Shown: piece by piece, positions 1 through 5,972 of the stretch
Position numbering within the stretch: the stretch's first letter is position 1
How the letters are laid out: the number at the start of each line of letters is the position of its first letter
Origin: CALDCK01 sp050618055
GTDB taxonomy: Bacteria > Myxococcota_A > UBA9160 > SMWR01
Assembly: GCA_050618055.1 (NCBI GenBank)
Contig: JBNLVK010000112.1
Coordinates: 1 to 8,082, forward strand
Length of the DNA stretch: 8,082 nt
Direction: 5' to 3'
The notes under the pieces: model-generated
The model's database searches: none
What the model was told of the DNA's origin: nothing
What the model saw: the letters and a program-made list of their open reading frames with translations, nothing else
Position numbers and translations under genes: made by a program

Positions 1-157
1 CGCGGACCGGAATCAGGCCCTCGGAATAGCCGAAGACGACATCGACGAAGCGCGCGATCTGGTCCGTGTCAGGTTCGACGGCGAAGGGATCGGCCAGGGG
101 TGCTGCGTCGTTGAAGTCCCGCCAGGGGTTGAAATGGATGATGTTGTCGTCGCTCAT
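1..157 (-). CDS. N-terminus of a possible phage-type primase (partial, cut by window edge)
   Basis: Only the first 52 codons are visible; the gene runs off the left edge. The ATG at 157-155 overlaps the stop of the nuclease gene by four bases (ATGA), and GGAG at 170-167 lies nine bases upstream, so the start is well supported and translation is probably coupled to the nuclease. The visible protein opens MSDDNIIHFNPWRDF, has an acidic, proline-containing linker, and then a segment reading IARFVDVVFGY and EGLIPVR. From memory this opening resembles the N-terminus of large primase/helicase-like proteins in alphaproteobacterial prophages, where it follows a RecB-like nuclease. That functional call is a recollection and not a motif-based proof, because no catalytic motif falls inside the window. 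Position at the end of a helicase-DUF6511-nuclease run fits a replication role. Confidence 0.7.
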   Translation of the reverse strand, partial: MSDDNIIHFNPWRDFNDAAPLADPFAVEPDTDQIARFVDVVFGYSEGLIPVR

Positions 158-912
158 GCCGGCTGGCTCCAGCAGCGCTCGGCCCACGGGCAGAACCGGC
201 ATTCGAAGAAATCGCGATTTGCGGCGATGCGTGGGAGCAGCTCGCCTGCGTCGGTCGCCCGCAATATCCGCACGCCGCGGTCGGACATGCGCTGCGCGAG
301 ATCGGCGTCGAAGGGAACGAGCTCGTGGTGCAGCTCGGCCGTGTCCTTGTTGATCGCGGTGAAGAGCGCGGGGTTCGCGCTGATGCCCGGCACCGTCGCT
401 TCCATGTAGGCTTGGTAGAGCGCGATCTGGGCGGCGTAGACGGGCTTTGCGACGGTCACGCCCTTCGCCACCGTCTCGCGCCAGTTCTTCGCGTTCATCG
501 TCTTGCATTCCCAGAGCGCCGGGGTGCGTAGCCCCAACGCCGCGAGGGCCTCGGCGACGATCCCATCGACGTGGCCGCGAATGCGCCCGCCTGCGACGGA
601 GAAGCCGAACTGGCCGCCATCCCGTTTCTGGGTGACCAGATCGAGCCCCGCCGCGCGCAGCCAGCGGATGGCGAGATCCTCGAGTTCAGGCCCGATCGCG
701 AAGATCCGGAGCGACCGGCCGGAGAAGTCCTGGCCTTCATCCTTCGGTGCATGCGCGAATTCGAACTGCAGCGCGCGCTCGCAGGCATGGCCCAGCCGGG
801 AAGCGCCGAGGTAATCCCGCGGCTGCGTCGCTGCGCGTTCAGCCTCGAGCGCCGAGTCCACTGCGGCGTTGATGCGTTCGGCGATGCCGGGGCGATGATT
901 GAAGTCCAGCAT
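154..912 (-). CDS. Cas4/RecB-like PD-(D/E)XK nuclease with predicted Fe-S cluster
   Basis: This 252-residue protein shows the layout of Cas4/AddB/RecB-type nucleases. The core has D116 in GHVDG, then E135 and K137 in ECK (the (D/E)XK pair), and Q162 in a QIALYQ helix, which matches the family's later Q-x3-Y region. Four cysteines are placed for a 4Fe-4S cluster: C44 in HACERAL near the N-terminus, and C238, C241 and C247 near the C-terminus in a C-x2-C-x5-C pattern. Family members cut or resect DNA, usually 5' to 3' or end-processing, with metal ions bound by these acidic residues. There are no cas1, cas2 or repeats nearby, so this is a phage or mobile-element recombination nuclease and not a CRISPR gene. 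The ATG start at 912 shares one base with the stop of the DUF6511-like gene (TGATG), and GGAGA lies 11 bases upstream. Its end overlaps the next start, so it sits in a translationally coupled operon. The domain call is strong; the exact cellular role is inferred. Confidence 0.9.
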   Translation of the reverse strand: MLDFNHRPGIAERINAAVDSALEAERAATQPRDYLGASRLGHACERALQFEFAHAPKDEGQDFSGRSLRIFAIGPELEDLAIRWLRAAGLDLVTQKRDGGQFGFSVAGGRIRGHVDGIVAEALAALGLRTPALWECKTMNAKNWRETVAKGVTVAKPVYAAQIALYQAYMEATVPGISANPALFTAINKDTAELHHELVPFDADLAQRMSDRGVRILRATDAGELLPRIAANRDFFECRFCPWAERCWSQPA

Positions 913-1388
913 CAGAACGGAATCTCCGACTCTGCGGCGATCTCCGCCATCTCGGCACGGAACGCTTCGACGGTGGTGACGATCAGCCGGTGCATGTCGT
1001 TCTGGGTCAGCTGGCCCAGCGGTCGGTCCCAGCCGATCCGCTCCATCTCGGGGGCGAGCGCACGCATGACGGCGGGAAGCGCTTGGGTTTCCTCTTCCGT
1101 GAAATCGACCATGCTCAGTCCTCTCTTTGCTTTGCGGGTGAAGGCCGCCTGGCAGCCCATTGAGCAGAACCAGCGGCGGGTTTGGGTGCGGTCCCGGCCC
1201 GGCCGGTTGGGATCGAACCAGCCGAAGCCGCGGGTGCGCGCGGTGCAGACGGCGCAGAGGTGAGCCGAGCCAGAAAACGGTCCGGGGGACCGTTTTCCCG
1301 GCGAACGGCGCGGATGCCAGAGGCGATCACGGCCCGGTCGATCCGGAGCCTCTGCGGGCGGGGATGGGACTTGCGCGACATGGTTCAC
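912..1388 (-). CDS. DUF6511-like small zinc-binding protein
   Basis: A 158-residue protein whose N-terminal third is basic and proline-rich. It is followed by a probable zinc site, C45-x2-C48 and C75-x3-C79, bracketing a RGFGWFDP motif, then by a helical C-terminal half (about residues 95-155) with MVDFTEEE and IGWDRPLGQLT. This matches what I recall of DUF6511 proteins in Rhodobacterales prophages; their biochemical function is unknown. The start is GTG at 1388-1386: it overlaps the helicase stop as GTGA, and a strong GGAGG sits five bases upstream (1398-1394), so coupled translation is likely. An ATG at 1381 is in another frame and is not the start. It lies between a helicase and a Cas4-like nuclease, so a DNA-binding or accessory role in replication is a reasonable inference, not something the sequence shows. 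Confidence 0.85.
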   Translation of the reverse strand: MNHVAQVPSPPAEAPDRPGRDRLWHPRRSPGKRSPGPFSGSAHLCAVCTARTRGFGWFDPNRPGRDRTQTRRWFCSMGCQAAFTRKAKRGLSMVDFTEEETQALPAVMRALAPEMERIGWDRPLGQLTQNDMHRLIVTTVEAFRAEMAEIAAESEIPF

Positions 1389-2548
1389 GCCGCCCTCCGC
1401 TCGGGCGCGGCCGACATGACGAGCCGGCGAATGTCGCGCCGGTTGAACTGGAAGGTGATCAGCGCCGAGGCGCGGTAGCGGGTGAGCCCGTAATCTTGCC
1501 GCTGCGCGGGCGAGAGATACTGGAGCTGTTTCTCCGTCGGCGCCTGGCCCAGCCAGCGCTGGGACTTGAAGGCGCTCTCGTCGGTCTCGTGTTCGTTCAG
1601 CCAGTCGTCGGCCTGCGCCAGACAGACGGTGCGCTCGCCCACGCCGAGAAGGCGCGTCCGCTCATTCTTGCCACCGCCTACGGCGTGCCAGCGCCCTTCG
1701 AGGAAAAACACGCCGCCCCAGGCATTGAACCCGCTCGCCATGAGCGCGGACTCGTCATCGAAGAGATCCTCCCAGGCGAAGCTGGACCGCTTGAGGAGGT
1801 CGATCTCGGACATGACCACGCTTTCGAGCGGCGGTGCCCCGTCGCTCAGGAACTCGTATCCGCAGATCGGACATGAACGCGCGGCGAGCGGGACCGTCGC
1901 CTCGCATTCCGGGCAGGTCTTCGTCGGCGCATCGCACGGTGTAGGATCGCGGCCGTCGAGATCGACGTCCTGCTCGAGCGTGCCGTGGGTCAGGCTCGAG
2001 ATTCCGAAATCCAGCACGATGCAGTCGGTCTTGACGATGCCGGGGTGCTCGGCGGGATCGACCGTGCGCAGGCCGCGCCCGACCATCTGGATCATGGTGG
2101 ACTTGCATGAGCTCAGCCGCAGCAGCACCACGCAGGAGGTCGGCGGGTGGTCCCAGCCCTCGGTCAGCACCACCACGTTGACGACGACCTGGATCTCGCC
2201 AGAGGCATAGGACGCGAGGATCCGACGGCGAGTCTCGGAGCCGAGATCGCCGTGGATGACGCCGGCGGGGATCCCGTAGCTGTTGAAAGCCTCGGCGACG
2301 TTTTCCGCGTGGGCAACGGTCGAGCAAAAGACCACGGTCTGCCGGTCGCCCGCCTTTTCGCGCCAGTGCCGGATGACCTCGTCCGTGATCGGCGCGCGGT
2401 TCATGATCTCCGCGACGGCGCCCATGTCGTAGTCGGACGCGGTCTTTCGGACGGCACGCAGCTTCTCCTGCACGCCTACATCGATCACGAAGGTCCGGGG
2501 CGGGACGAGGTGGCCCGGGCCAACCAGCTCGGCCTTAGCCCCGCCCAC
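1385..2548 (-). CDS. 5'-truncated superfamily 2 DEAD/DEAH-type helicase (C-terminal half only)
   Basis: The reading frame encodes the second RecA-like domain of a SF2 helicase: motif IV-like VVFCST at 72-77, GVIHGD at 96-101, motif V NVVVLTEGWDHP at 124-135 and motif VI QMVGRGLR at 154-161 with both arginines. A zinc ribbon follows (C212/C215 and C226/C229), then a C-terminal tail of about 150 residues. The whole first RecA domain is missing: there is no Walker A GKT and no DEAH box, so the product cannot hydrolyse ATP in the usual way. The frame stays open upstream only to a stop at 2606-2608. The sole candidate start there is a GTG at 2548 without a Shine-Dalgarno, and it lies inside the opposite-strand repressor. 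Recognisable helicase sequence begins about residue 12 (GHLVPPRTF). I read this as a broken gene, functional only if the fragment is translated from an unusual start. Its stop overlaps the GTG of the DUF6511-like gene. Confidence 0.8.
   Translation of the reverse strand: MGGAKAELVGPGHLVPPRTFVIDVGVQEKLRAVRKTASDYDMGAVAEIMNRAPITDEVIRHWREKAGDRQTVVFCSTVAHAENVAEAFNSYGIPAGVIHGDLGSETRRRILASYASGEIQVVVNVVVLTEGWDHPPTSCVVLLRLSSCKSTMIQMVGRGLRTVDPAEHPGIVKTDCIVLDFGISSLTHGTLEQDVDLDGRDPTPCDAPTKTCPECEATVPLAARSCPICGYEFLSDGAPPLESVVMSEIDLLKRSSFAWEDLFDDESALMASGFNAWGGVFFLEGRWHAVGGGKNERTRLLGVGERTVCLAQADDWLNEHETDESAFKSQRWLGQAPTEKQLQYLSPAQRQDYGLTRYRASALITFQFNRRDIRRLVMSAAPERRAA
2510..2548. other. Head-to-head junction of truncated helicase and repressor
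   Basis: Here recognisable helicase sequence on the minus strand (its GHLVPP segment, about 2498-2515) ends almost exactly where recognisable repressor sequence on the plus strand (VARANQLGLSP, from 2510) begins. Divergent repressor and replication genes normally flank an operator-promoter region, and that region is absent here, together with the helicase ATP-binding domain and perhaps the first residues of the repressor. The simplest reading is a deletion or inversion breakpoint within roughly 2500-2530. A chimeric assembly join is the main alternative. No insertion sequence, direct repeat or att-like sequence is visible at the join. Confidence 0.6.
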
Positions 2549-3154
2549 GTCGCCGAGATGGCCGGCGTGAACCGCTCCTTCGTCTACGACATCCTGCGCG
2601 GACGATCATCCCGTCCCGGCATCGACCGGCTTGCAGAGGTCGCTCGTGTTCTGAAGGTCGACCGCGACTGGCTGATCCACGGCATCGGCGCTGTCGCGGG
2701 AACGCCCCCCTTCATCGAGAACCCGGACGAAGCCCTCGTCTCGATCGCGCATGCGAGCCCCCGCCCGTCGATGGGCGGCGGCGCCGTGGTCCAGGAGCAT
2801 GAGGATCCCGCAGGCCGCGCCTACCACTTCCGCCGCTCCTGGATCCGGCACAGCCTGAAGGCCAGCCCCTCTCAGCTGCGGATCATGCATGTCGAGGGCG
2901 ACAGCATGGCGCCCACGCTGCTCGACGGCGACACGGTGCTCGTCGACATGGCGCGCCGCGCACCGAACCCGCCCGGCATCTTCGTGCTGGACGACGGCAT
3001 GGGGCTGGTGGCCAAACGGCTCGAGCACATCCCGAACAGCGATCCGCCGGCCGTGCGCGTCATCTCGGACAACGGCTTCTACAGCCCCTACGAGCGAACG
3101 GCCGACGAGATCCACATCGTCGGCCGCATCCGTTGGTTCGCGCGGGAGATTTGA
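2510..3154 (+). CDS. HTH-S24 phage-type repressor (CI/C2/LexA-like), 5' end uncertain
   Basis: Counting from the in-frame GTG at 2510, the product is 214 residues. Residues 9-58 form an XRE-type helix-turn-helix with recognition segment NRSFVYDILRGRS, followed by RLAEVARVLKVDRDWLIHG. A linker to about residue 105 leads to a S24 peptidase fold: MHVEGDSM with catalytic S132, LLDGDTVLVD, and K169 in LVAKRLE. The Ser-Lys spacing of 37 equals that of LexA (S119/K156). Ala-Gly pairs occur at 63-64 and 101-102; the latter lies 31 residues before the serine and is a possible self-cleavage point, unproven. Such proteins keep prophage lytic genes off and may be inactivated by RecA in the SOS response. 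The start is doubtful: no good ribosome site precedes GTG 2510, and the first helix seems a few residues short. The frame is open back to a GTG at 2147, but that part is antisense to the helicase. Probably a gene whose 5' end was lost or replaced. Confidence 0.85.
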   Translation: MARANQLGLSPAHVAEMAGVNRSFVYDILRGRSSRPGIDRLAEVARVLKVDRDWLIHGIGAVAGTPPFIENPDEALVSIAHASPRPSMGGGAVVQEHEDPAGRAYHFRRSWIRHSLKASPSQLRIMHVEGDSMAPTLLDGDTVLVDMARRAPNPPGIFVLDDGMGLVAKRLEHIPNSDPPAVRVISDNGFYSPYERTADEIHIVGRIRWFAREI

Positions 3155-3155
3155 G

Positions 3156-3887
3156 GTGATTGAGTTGAGGGAGGTCGACGATGCCGACCCGGCGCTAGCG
3201 TTTTCGCCGCTGGTGCGCGGGATCGAGAAGACCTTCGCCTGGATCGGCGAGCATGGCGCCATTCCCCTGACGCCGTCCAAGGCGTTTAAGCGGGTGTTCG
3301 TACACTGGGCCGCGGCCGAGTTCGACTGGCCCGGCCACACCCAGGCGGACCTCTTCGCCGTTAACAAGGTGCTGAACGAACCTGACTTCGCGCCGCTCAT
3401 GGTGCTGCACGACCTGATGATCGCGATGAAGCTCGGGCGGCACTACAAGGGCGAGTTCCGCCTGACCAAAGCAGGCGAGGCGCTGGCGGGCCATCCCGGT
3501 CGGATCTTCGGTACGCTCGTCCCGTTCTTCCTTTTCCGCATCAACCACGCCAGCATGTCGCGCTTCGACGACGCGTCGATCCTCGGCAGCTGGGATGTGT
3601 TCCTGAACGTGCTGAACGTCGAGACCGAGGACGGCGCCACCGGCGCCCACCTCCGTCGCGTGCTCTTCGGAGAACCCGAGAAGGGGCCGTTGCCGCGCTA
3701 CGACGAGGTGATAGGCCAGCTCTACATCCAGGTGCTGCGCCCGCTCTGCTGGGCGGGACTTCTGCAGCAGGAGCGCAGACACCCCAGCTATCGGTTCGAG
3801 GACGCGGTGTTCATGAAAACACCCCTGTGGCGGTCGGCGCTGCGACTGGAGACGGATGAGATCGTGCAAGATGTGACGCGCCATTAG
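3156..3887 (+). CDS. Conserved-looking protein of unknown function cotranscribed with the repressor
   Basis: A 243-residue soluble protein; I do not recognise a named family with confidence. It starts at GTG 3156, one base after the repressor stop, with GGAG seven bases upstream (3145-3148), so the two genes are surely one transcription unit. Residues 37-112 (from PLTPSKAFKRVFVHW through VNKVLNEPDF and LHDLMIAMKLGR to GEFRLTKAGEAL) have the look of a winged-helix-like unit. I recall a similar LT..G..KRKFV / VNKVLNE / LTK.G arrangement in the C-terminal part of some pRiA4b ORF-3-type proteins; this is a weak resemblance. The rest is rich in aromatic residues (LVPFFLFRINH, WDVFLNVLNV) and ends with a second small LTP-like fold near 190-225 (YIQVLRPLCWAGLL). 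No signal peptide, clear membrane span, nuclease motif or nucleotide-binding motif is visible. A partner or modulator of the repressor is possible from context alone. Confidence 0.85.
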   Translation: MIELREVDDADPALAFSPLVRGIEKTFAWIGEHGAIPLTPSKAFKRVFVHWAAAEFDWPGHTQADLFAVNKVLNEPDFAPLMVLHDLMIAMKLGRHYKGEFRLTKAGEALAGHPGRIFGTLVPFFLFRINHASMSRFDDASILGSWDVFLNVLNVETEDGATGAHLRRVLFGEPEKGPLPRYDEVIGQLYIQVLRPLCWAGLLQQERRHPSYRFEDAVFMKTPLWRSALRLETDEIVQDVTRH

Positions 3888-3929
3888 GCACCGACTAACT
3901 GCCAGCGCCGGAATTCTCGAATAGTTGAT

Positions 3930-5498
3930 TTAATTGGAATCTTCGTCAAAAGCTTCCGCGTCATCCGGACCTGCTCTTTCAGCAAGCGCATCGTCAACTA
4001 CAAGATAGGATTCACACGGAAGCTCGCCGAGCTGTAGCGCTTCATCAAATGCGGACAGCGTCTTTCTAAAGTACTTCGCTGCGAGCATGCACCAATGAGT
4101 ATCTGGCTCTAAAGATGGCAAGACTGGCAAAAAGTGGAAATGATGAGATGGGTTCTGGCAATATTCCACGTTAATTCTTCCCACATGAGACCAGTATGAA
4201 TGGACTGCTGAGCTAAAAGGCTGAAAAACATAATTGTAGAAGTCTAGGCATCCAGACTCCTCGGCCATTACTCTTGTGTTCTTTCCGGACCAGCTACCAA
4301 GATTAACCTCAACGAGAAACTCCAGCCTTTGGGATTCAAGCCAATTCTTTAGATATTCTGTGTAGGCGTTATGCTCGTCAGTAGCCGCCCCTGGATTCCG
4401 CTTAATTTCTTCCTCTCGATGCGCAATCTCCAATTTTACTGCGCCGAGCCCGTCGGACACGTACATTGGAACTCTGCTCTTTGGGTCACCGAGAAGCCAC
4501 ACAAGCGTGATGTGCACATCTGCCATTGCACGAAGCAAGACAGGTGCAGTATTTGGATTCCAGATGCTTGGCGCGGAGACAATTTCGATTGCCAAAGTCG
4601 CTTGACGCGCAAGGAGCGCAAGCAGCACCTGCTGCTCCTCGACGTCACCCAAATCGATTTTCCAAGCCTGCTGCCTCGCCCTAACATCCCCGTTGGCGAA
4701 ATGCCTGTAAGCAGTTATGAAGCCCTCAATCCCCTCCGTCACCTCTGGAAGCTCGGGAAGTTCCTGGTACTTTCCGAGGCAGCCTCCAAGATCGGAAATC
4801 GAGTCCCAAAAGGAAGCAGCCCAAGCACTCAGCTTTTGATCACTCTCCCCATCGTCTCCGAGCAGAAACATTGGTGCCATTGCTCTGAAGAAAGCGCCAG
4901 CTGCGCGCGATTCGTCTGTAGACGGATACTTTTCAATGTCTCGGAGAGCATCTTCTGCCTTATTGGCCATTTCAGCAGTCAGAATAATCCGTCCTTGATT
5001 TAGGCCGAGGTAGGCCGCAGTGGTAACAGCTAGTGTCGCCTCTCTTCCTCGCCTGTCATACAGCGCCTCAAGGATGCCGGATATCTCATCGAGCGCGGCA
5101 CTTGAGGCTTTGGCCGATTGGATATCCAAGAAAGCGAGTGGAAAATCTGGCCAAATCGCTGAAACTGGCGCCAGTCCGGTTCTGATTTTTGATAAGACCT
5201 GCGGCGGAAGTCTCTGTTTTACTTCTTCTTGTTCCTCTGGGCGCAATTCGGAAAATGAAGAAAGCTTCGCAAATAGCGGCTTAGGATTCTTCGTGCTTGT
5301 TTCACTGGCTACTTTCCCTAGAACTTGGGCTGCCTCAACGCCATCCTGCATTCCGAACTGATGGGTCAACATTGCTAGCCAGAAAAACTCTGGAACAAGC
5401 TGCGTCGCCCAAGAATATGGCGAGTAGTTCTGCCCCATCGTCGCGAGCAACGGCGGCACCAATCGGCGCCGACGTCGAACATGATCTTTCAGTACCAC
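3930..5498 (-). CDS. DUF5677-like protein, low-GC accessory gene (possible defence cargo)
   Basis: A 522-residue, largely helical protein without signal peptide or clear membrane span. The C-terminal half resembles DUF5677: LLRAMADVHITLVWLLGDP at 321-339, Y346 with GLGAVKLEIAHREEE, and an aromatic stretch ending F428-S-S-A-V-H433, which recalls the family's conserved S/H motif. The N-terminus has a basic patch (RRRRRL, 8-13) and a PYSWATQLVPEFFWLAML segment. No enzymatic motif can be assigned, and DUF5677 has no settled function. GC content and codon use are clearly lower than in both flanks, so it was probably acquired separately. It stands alone, convergent with the repressor unit (42 bases apart) and divergent from the recombinase operon. 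I chose GTG 5498 because GAGAGG lies seven bases upstream; an upstream TTG at 5513 and an internal ATG at 5438 are alternatives. A role in phage defence is inferred only from its setting between mobile modules. Confidence 0.85.
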   Translation of the reverse strand: MVLKDHVRRRRRLVPPLLATMGQNYSPYSWATQLVPEFFWLAMLTHQFGMQDGVEAAQVLGKVASETSTKNPKPLFAKLSSFSELRPEEQEEVKQRLPPQVLSKIRTGLAPVSAIWPDFPLAFLDIQSAKASSAALDEISGILEALYDRRGREATLAVTTAAYLGLNQGRIILTAEMANKAEDALRDIEKYPSTDESRAAGAFFRAMAPMFLLGDDGESDQKLSAWAASFWDSISDLGGCLGKYQELPELPEVTEGIEGFITAYRHFANGDVRARQQAWKIDLGDVEEQQVLLALLARQATLAIEIVSAPSIWNPNTAPVLLRAMADVHITLVWLLGDPKSRVPMYVSDGLGAVKLEIAHREEEIKRNPGAATDEHNAYTEYLKNWLESQRLEFLVEVNLGSWSGKNTRVMAEESGCLDFYNYVFQPFSSAVHSYWSHVGRINVEYCQNPSHHFHFLPVLPSLEPDTHWCMLAAKYFRKTLSAFDEALQLGELPCESYLVVDDALAERAGPDDAEAFDEDSN

Positions 5499-5505
5499 TC
5501 TCTGA

Positions 5506-5511
5506 CCTCTC
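5506..5511 (-). promoter_or_regulatory. Shine-Dalgarno GAGAGG deciding the start of the DUF5677-like gene
   Basis: On the minus strand GAGAGG lies seven bases before GTG 5498. It overlaps the competing TTG start at 5513-5511, so ribosomes bound here would initiate at the GTG, giving a product that opens MVLKDHV. No convincing -35/-10 pair for this gene was found in the upstream 200 bases; a TTGACG at 5598-5593 has no well-spaced -10. Confidence 0.55.
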
Positions 5512-5561
5512 AATCTGCATGGATGGAGACAGCGAGAACTTCGTTCAATTCCGCTCTCGTT

Positions 5562-5656
5562 TGCGTAGTCTAGCAGGGACTCGCCTGCAATGCGTCAAGC
5601 CCTTCAGGCATCATCGTAAACGCAGCACTAGCACAACATGCACGACATACTACGCA
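5562..5656. repeat. Four spaced TGCGT/ACGCA motifs with near-dyad symmetry
   Basis: TGCGT occurs at 5562-5566 and 5591-5595 and its reverse complement ACGCA at 5620-5624 and 5652-5656. Centres are 29, 29 and 32 bases apart, and the orientations (+ + - -) are symmetric about position 5608. The outer pair extends to a perfect 8-base inverted repeat, TGCGTAGT (5562-5569) and ACTACGCA (5649-5656). The spacing near three helical turns would suit a regulator or recombinase binding several sites on one DNA face, between the divergent cargo gene and recombinase operon. Short motifs can recur by chance, so this is tentative. Confidence 0.3.
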
Positions 5657-5669
5657 GGGTCACTCAGCC

Positions 5670-5692
5670 TTTTGACAACTCTCTGTTTTGAC
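5670..5692 (+). repeat. Direct repeat TTTTGAC, two copies
   Basis: TTTTGAC is present at 5670-5676 and 5686-5692, 16 bases start to start. Each copy contains a -35-like hexamer: TTGACA at 5672-5677 (a perfect match) and TTGACT at 5688-5693. They may be alternative -35 elements of one promoter region or a repeated half site for a regulator. Confidence 0.4.
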
Positions 5693-5714
5693 TTGAATTT
5701 CGACGCCCTAAACG
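5688..5714 (+). promoter_or_regulatory. Candidate alphaproteobacterial promoter of the recombinase operon
   Basis: TTGACTT at 5688-5694 is followed after 12 bases by CCTAAACG at 5707-5714. This fits the Caulobacter-type housekeeping pattern TTGACGS, 10-14 bases, GCTANAWC with a few mismatches. Transcription from here would start near 5720, about 35 bases before the ATG of the first operon gene at 5754. The upstream TTGACA at 5672 has no good -10 at 16-18 bases. This is a pattern match by eye. Confidence 0.4.
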
Positions 5715-5719
5715 TCGAA
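5699..5719. promoter_or_regulatory. Perfect 7+7 palindrome over the promoter -10, operator-like
   Basis: TTCGACG at 5699-5705 and CGTCGAA at 5713-5719 form a perfect inverted repeat around a seven-base spacer that contains most of the proposed -10 element. Arm centres are 14 bases apart, somewhat more than one helical turn. An operator in this place would let a dimeric repressor block the recombinase operon; the HTH protein encoded at 7788 and the S24 repressor at 2510 are possible ligands. As RNA it would be only a short hairpin with no U-run, so a terminator is unlikely. Confidence 0.45.
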
Positions 5720-5753
5720 CACGGAGCAAACCGCCTCAGGAGGTTCGCTCTCC

Positions 5754-5972
5754 ATGCCCGACGACATCGCCTTCGCGCCGCCCGCCGAGACGCTCACCAC
5801 GGATGACCGGCTGACGGAACTAGCCGCCATCCTCGCCACTGCCATCGCACGCACCAACTCACTGGAAACGAACGAGAAATCTCCGATCGATGGAGACAGT
5901 TCGCTGGACATTCTCGCCCTCAGACGCCGTCGTCGAAGACAGGTTCGCAACCGAGTTGGAGATGACGCATGA
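5754..5972 (+). CDS. Small protein of unknown function leading the recombinase operon
   Basis: A 72-residue protein starting at ATG 5754, ten bases after a perfect AGGAGG (5738-5743). Residues 14-34 (LTTDDRLTELAAILATAIART) look like an amphipathic helix; I recall similar short openings in small proteins preceding DUF2924 genes in Rhodobacterales. The tail carries a strongly basic run, R57-R62, followed by QVRNR, which could bind nucleic acid. The stop overlaps the next start as ATGA, so it is translationally coupled to the DUF2924 gene. It may be a recombination directionality factor or simply a coupling leader; the sequence does not decide. The basic tail could also come from an old frameshift. 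Confidence 0.75.
   Translation: MPDDIAFAPPAETLTTDDRLTELAAILATAIARTNSLETNEKSPIDGDSSLDILALRRRRRRQVRNRVGDDA

Noticed and set aside
154..912. CRISPR-associated Cas4
   Set aside because: The fold and cysteines are Cas4-like, but there is no cas1, cas2, effector gene or repeat array in the window.
571..1876. Long plus-strand open frames (571-1263, 1160-1876) opposite the nuclease, DUF6511 and helicase genes
   Set aside because: Low-complexity Arg/Pro/Ala-rich shadows of real minus-strand genes with recognisable catalytic motifs.
2147..2509. Open plus-strand extension of the repressor frame to a GTG at 2147 with AGGAGG seven bases upstream
   Set aside because: It is exactly antisense to conserved helicase motifs, has no domain character and is best explained by GC-rich codon bias; the repressor domain itself only starts at about 2510.
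2606..3884. Minus-strand open frames at 2606-3400 and 3195-3884
   Set aside because: Antisense to the S24 repressor and its coupled partner, which have clear motifs and ribosome sites; the minus frames show none.
3888..3929. Possible bidirectional terminator between the convergent genes
   Set aside because: Only a 4-base stem (GGCA/TGCC) with a nine-base loop and no T-run is present; not enough to call.
4371..5003. Plus-strand open frame of 210 codons inside the DUF5677-like gene
   Set aside because: Cys/Ser/Leu-rich random-looking product without ribosome site, antisense to a 522-codon open frame.
5573..5588. Small hairpin GCAGG/CCTGC upstream of the DUF5677-like gene
   Set aside because: Five-base stem with a six-base loop in GC-rich context; expected by chance and not tied to any signal.
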